DNA of 7,096 bases. Origin: UBA6168 sp031426435 (lineage in GTDB: Bacteria > Bacteroidota > Bacteroidia > Chitinophagales > Saprospiraceae). The stretch spans positions 1 through 7,096 of the forward strand of contig JANPLH010000262.1 in NCBI GenBank assembly GCA_031426435.1, in the 5' to 3' direction. A program made the position numbers and the translations under genes. Shown here in pieces: positions 5,337 through 7,096 of the stretch. How positions within the stretch are numbered: the stretch's first letter is position 1; each line of letters begins with the position of its first letter. The notes beneath the pieces are model-generated. The model was given only the letters and a program-made list of their open reading frames with translations. It was not told the origin of the DNA and searched no databases.

Positions 5337-5798
5337 ATGAATTTTAAATCAATTTTTATGGCAGCTACCATGCTGTTACTGACCGCTGCTGCCTTTTCGC
5401 AAAGCCGCTTTTCAAAAAACGAAATCAGTGTCAACGGATTTCGCAACCCTTCCATCGGGCTGGAGTACCGTTATAAGAACGTATCCGTTCATGGCGGCTA
5501 TTATATCACGGCATTGGAGTCGGGCGTCACCACCAAATTCCTCAAGTTCGGCTGGACCGGCTGGTTCTTGCCAGTGGGAAAAAAGGAAAACCCCTCCTCC
5601 TTTTATGTGGGAGGGTCTTATTTGCGGGGCCTAAATCTGGATTATAAAAACGAAAACGCCTTGGCATACGAAGCTGGTTTTCGTTGGATGGTCTGGAAAG
5701 GAATCAACATCCGAATTGGGGCGATTGTGCTGACGTCAAAAGGGCATGAGACAAAAATAAACCCAACTCCAAGCATCAACTACTCCTTCTTTTTTTAA
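5337..5798 (+). CDS. Small outer-membrane beta-barrel-like protein with signal peptide
   Basis: This is a 153-residue protein. Residues 1-22 form a type I signal peptide: N-F-K then a hydrophobic stretch M-A-A-T-M-L-L-L-T-A-A-A, with cleavage likely after A-F-S-Q. The mature part of about 130 residues is built of alternating aromatic/polar strands (I-G-L-E-Y-R-Y-K-N, V-H-G-G-Y-Y-I-T, S-F-Y-V-G-G-S-Y-L, I-N-I-R-I-G-A-I-V-L). It ends in aromatic residues (S-I-N-Y-S-F-F-F), as outer-membrane barrels recognised by BAM do. The size suits an eight-stranded barrel. No specific family is recognised. ATG 5337 is chosen because it begins the signal peptide; the frame extends back to a TTG at 5289, but the extra 16 residues would spoil it. 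The gene may be co-transcribed from the promoter at 5090. Confidence 0.75.
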   Translation: MNFKSIFMAATMLLLTAAAFSQSRFSKNEISVNGFRNPSIGLEYRYKNVSVHGGYYITALESGVTTKFLKFGWTGWFLPVGKKENPSSFYVGGSYLRGLNLDYKNENALAYEAGFRWMVWKGINIRIGAIVLTSKGHETKINPTPSINYSFFF

Positions 5799-5817
5799 AA
5801 ACAGGATTGCAGCCTTC

Positions 5818-5850
5818 CCGATAATGTCGTGCTAAAAACGGCATTATCGG
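5818..5850 (+). other. Stem-loop in the leader between the barrel and epimerase-like genes
   Basis: Arms at 5818-5830 (ccgataatgtcgt) and 5838-5850 (acggcattatcgg) pair over 13 bp with one G-T wobble and a 7-base loop. No T-run follows, so it is not a classical terminator. It may stabilise or process the mRNA upstream of the gene at 5878, or act as a weak terminator or attenuator. Confidence 0.5.
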
Positions 5851-5877
5851 CGGCAATGATTCAAGCATTACAACATC

Positions 5878-6822
5878 ATGAAAGCAATATTGGGAACAGG
5901 ACAATTGGGAATGGCCGTCATGGAGGTTTTGCTCCAAAACAATCCTGAAGAACAGGTTTTATTGGTTAACCGAACAGGGAAAATGGACATACCAACGCCC
6001 CAGAATGTGGAGTTAATAGCTGCCGATGTCACCAATAAAAGCGGGATGGAATCTATTGCACAACGTGCGGAGGTAATATTCAGCTGCACGGATGTGCCAT
6101 ACCAATTATGGGGCGAGTTTTATCCGGCGACAGCGACGGCATTGGCTGATGCACTGTCAAAAACCAAGGCTAAACTGGTTTTTGCCGACAATATGTATTC
6201 GTATGGCGATGTATTGGGCGCAGAAATGCACGAAAACCTGCCACATACAGCGAAAACAAAAAAAGGGTCCATCAGGGCATCGGTCATCAATACGCTGTTG
6301 CATTCCGGGCTTGAATTCAGCAATCGGGTGGCCATTGTAAAAGCGGCGGATTTCATCGGGCCACGTATCCATAAAGGCGTTTTTGGGACTGATTTCATGG
6401 AGAAGTTAATCCAAAATAAAAAGATTATCCTGTTTGGGAAGCCGAACCTGCCGCATGCCTTCACTTATATCAACGACTTTGCGAAAGCCATCGTAAATGT
6501 GGGTACCACCCCCGACGCATTTGGGCAAATATGGCATGTGCCGAATGCCCCGGCCATAAGCCTGAATACATGGGTGCATCTTTTTGAAACAGAAACCAAT
6601 AAAAAGGCAAAGGTATTGGTGTTGCCAAAAGTGGCGGTCTGGGCGGCGGGTTTGTTTAATCCCTTAATCCGGGAATTTCACGAACTGTCGTACCAATTTG
6701 AGCACCCATACTTAGTCAACCATGACAAATATGCAGCCCGGTTCGGCAACCATTCGACGAATCCATTGACCATTGTCCAAGAAACAGTAAAGTGGTTTGT
6801 TTCAAAAAACAATAACCACTAA
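5878..6822 (+). CDS. NAD(P)-binding epimerase/dehydratase family protein (atypical extended SDR)
   Basis: This 314-residue cytoplasmic protein has a Rossmann fold. It opens directly with the dinucleotide motif G6-T-G-Q-L-G11, followed by a basic/acidic second-strand end (N31-R-T) and A-A-D-V (48-51) before the adenine pocket. The usual SDR catalytic Y-x-x-x-K is not seen. In its place is F-A-D-N-M-Y-S-Y-G (102-110), and later K-K-G-S-I-R-A (128-134) and A-A-D-F-I-G-P (156-162), as in a Bacteroidota/Actinobacteria subgroup annotated as NAD-dependent epimerases. The substrate is unknown; nucleotide-sugar epimerisation is not implied by context, since no glycan genes are nearby. The start at ATG 5878 is firm because the Rossmann motif begins five residues later. 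It is followed after 29 bases by a membrane-protein gene, probably in the same operon. Confidence 0.85.
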   Translation: MKAILGTGQLGMAVMEVLLQNNPEEQVLLVNRTGKMDIPTPQNVELIAADVTNKSGMESIAQRAEVIFSCTDVPYQLWGEFYPATATALADALSKTKAKLVFADNMYSYGDVLGAEMHENLPHTAKTKKGSIRASVINTLLHSGLEFSNRVAIVKAADFIGPRIHKGVFGTDFMEKLIQNKKIILFGKPNLPHAFTYINDFAKAIVNVGTTPDAFGQIWHVPNAPAISLNTWVHLFETETNKKAKVLVLPKVAVWAAGLFNPLIREFHELSYQFEHPYLVNHDKYAARFGNHSTNPLTIVQETVKWFVSKNNNH

Positions 6823-6851
6823 ATCATTTCTCAATCTTAAAATCATCAACA

Positions 6852-7096
6852 ATGAATATCAACAAAACAATCGGAGGCTTGCTCATAACTGGAGCTATTG
6901 CCGTATTTATCCCATACACCATGCTCACCATTATTTTTGAATATCCCGATATATTAAGGCAGGATACGGCCATCGTGCTCACCAAGTTCCACGAAGGCGG
7001 CAATAACCTGATGTGGACATGGTTCGCCTTTGCCATCACGGGCATTCCTTTATTGCCAGCATATATTCTCCTGGGGCAAAAACTGGAGGGCAAATC
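6852..7096 (+). CDS. Multi-pass membrane protein, N-terminal part (cut by window end)
   Basis: ATG 6852 opens 81 codons with no stop before the window ends. Two hydrophobic segments are visible: about residues 7-29 (I-G-G-L-L-I-T-G-A-I-A-V-F-I-P-Y) and about 56-75 (W-T-W-F-A-F-A-I-T-G-I-P-L-L-P-A-Y-I-L-L). An extracytoplasmic or cytoplasmic loop between them contains Y-P-D-I-L-R-Q-D and K-F-H-E-G-G-N-N. It looks like a polytopic inner-membrane protein, perhaps of a DUF4386-like type, but this was not verified. The short gap after the epimerase-like gene suggests co-transcription. Confidence 0.75.
   Translation, partial: MNINKTIGGLLITGAIAVFIPYTMLTIIFEYPDILRQDTAIVLTKFHEGGNNLMWTWFAFAITGIPLLPAYILLGQKLEGK

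Overview
The window most likely comes from a Bacteroidota chromosome. The signs are a histidine-kinase/receiver/AraC hybrid regulator, a remnant of a type IX secretion (T9SS) type A sorting domain, a perfect Bacteroidota-type -7 box (TATCTTTG), and AT-rich leaders with no clear Shine-Dalgarno sequence. A Saprospiria- or Chitinophagia-like host would fit, but that is a guess.

Left edge (1-1660). The first ~140 bases do not belong to the gene that follows. They hold a hairpin/T-run terminator and, on the minus strand, a short open frame running off the window. This looks like the end of an inserted element. From about base 143 the sequence becomes the C-terminal part of a hybrid two-component regulator: end of the dimerisation helix, ATPase domain, receiver and AraC-type DNA-binding domain. 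The phospho-accepting histidine region is missing. A compact palindromic repeat sits in frame inside its ATP-lid region. A strong terminator closes the gene.

Middle (1661-4193). Two exact 14-bp direct repeats with a 21-bp period lie upstream of a tightly coupled two-gene operon. The genes encode a PLP-dependent alpha-oxoamine synthase-like enzyme and an acetoacetate-decarboxylase-fold protein that has His where the Schiff-base Lys should be. The two genes overlap by 13 bp. Seventeen bases further on lies a decayed gene for a T9SS-secreted protein: a start, a frameshift, a sorting domain and an in-frame amber codon. The repeats may be the operator of the neighbouring AraC-type regulator.

Intergenic block (4194-4480). 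It holds two terminator-like hairpins and a G-run-rich stretch, then a candidate promoter.

Right part (4481-7096). This region is visibly more AT-rich. It holds a small Crp/Fnr-family regulator, a palindrome centred about 42-43 bp upstream of the start site implied by a perfect -7 box, a small membrane-protein gene broken by what looks like a one-base T-run change, a small outer-membrane beta-barrel-like protein, an NAD(P)-binding epimerase-like protein, and the start of a multi-pass membrane protein. All are on the plus strand and may form a regulon driven by the Crp/Fnr protein.

No tRNA, rRNA or CRISPR array was seen.
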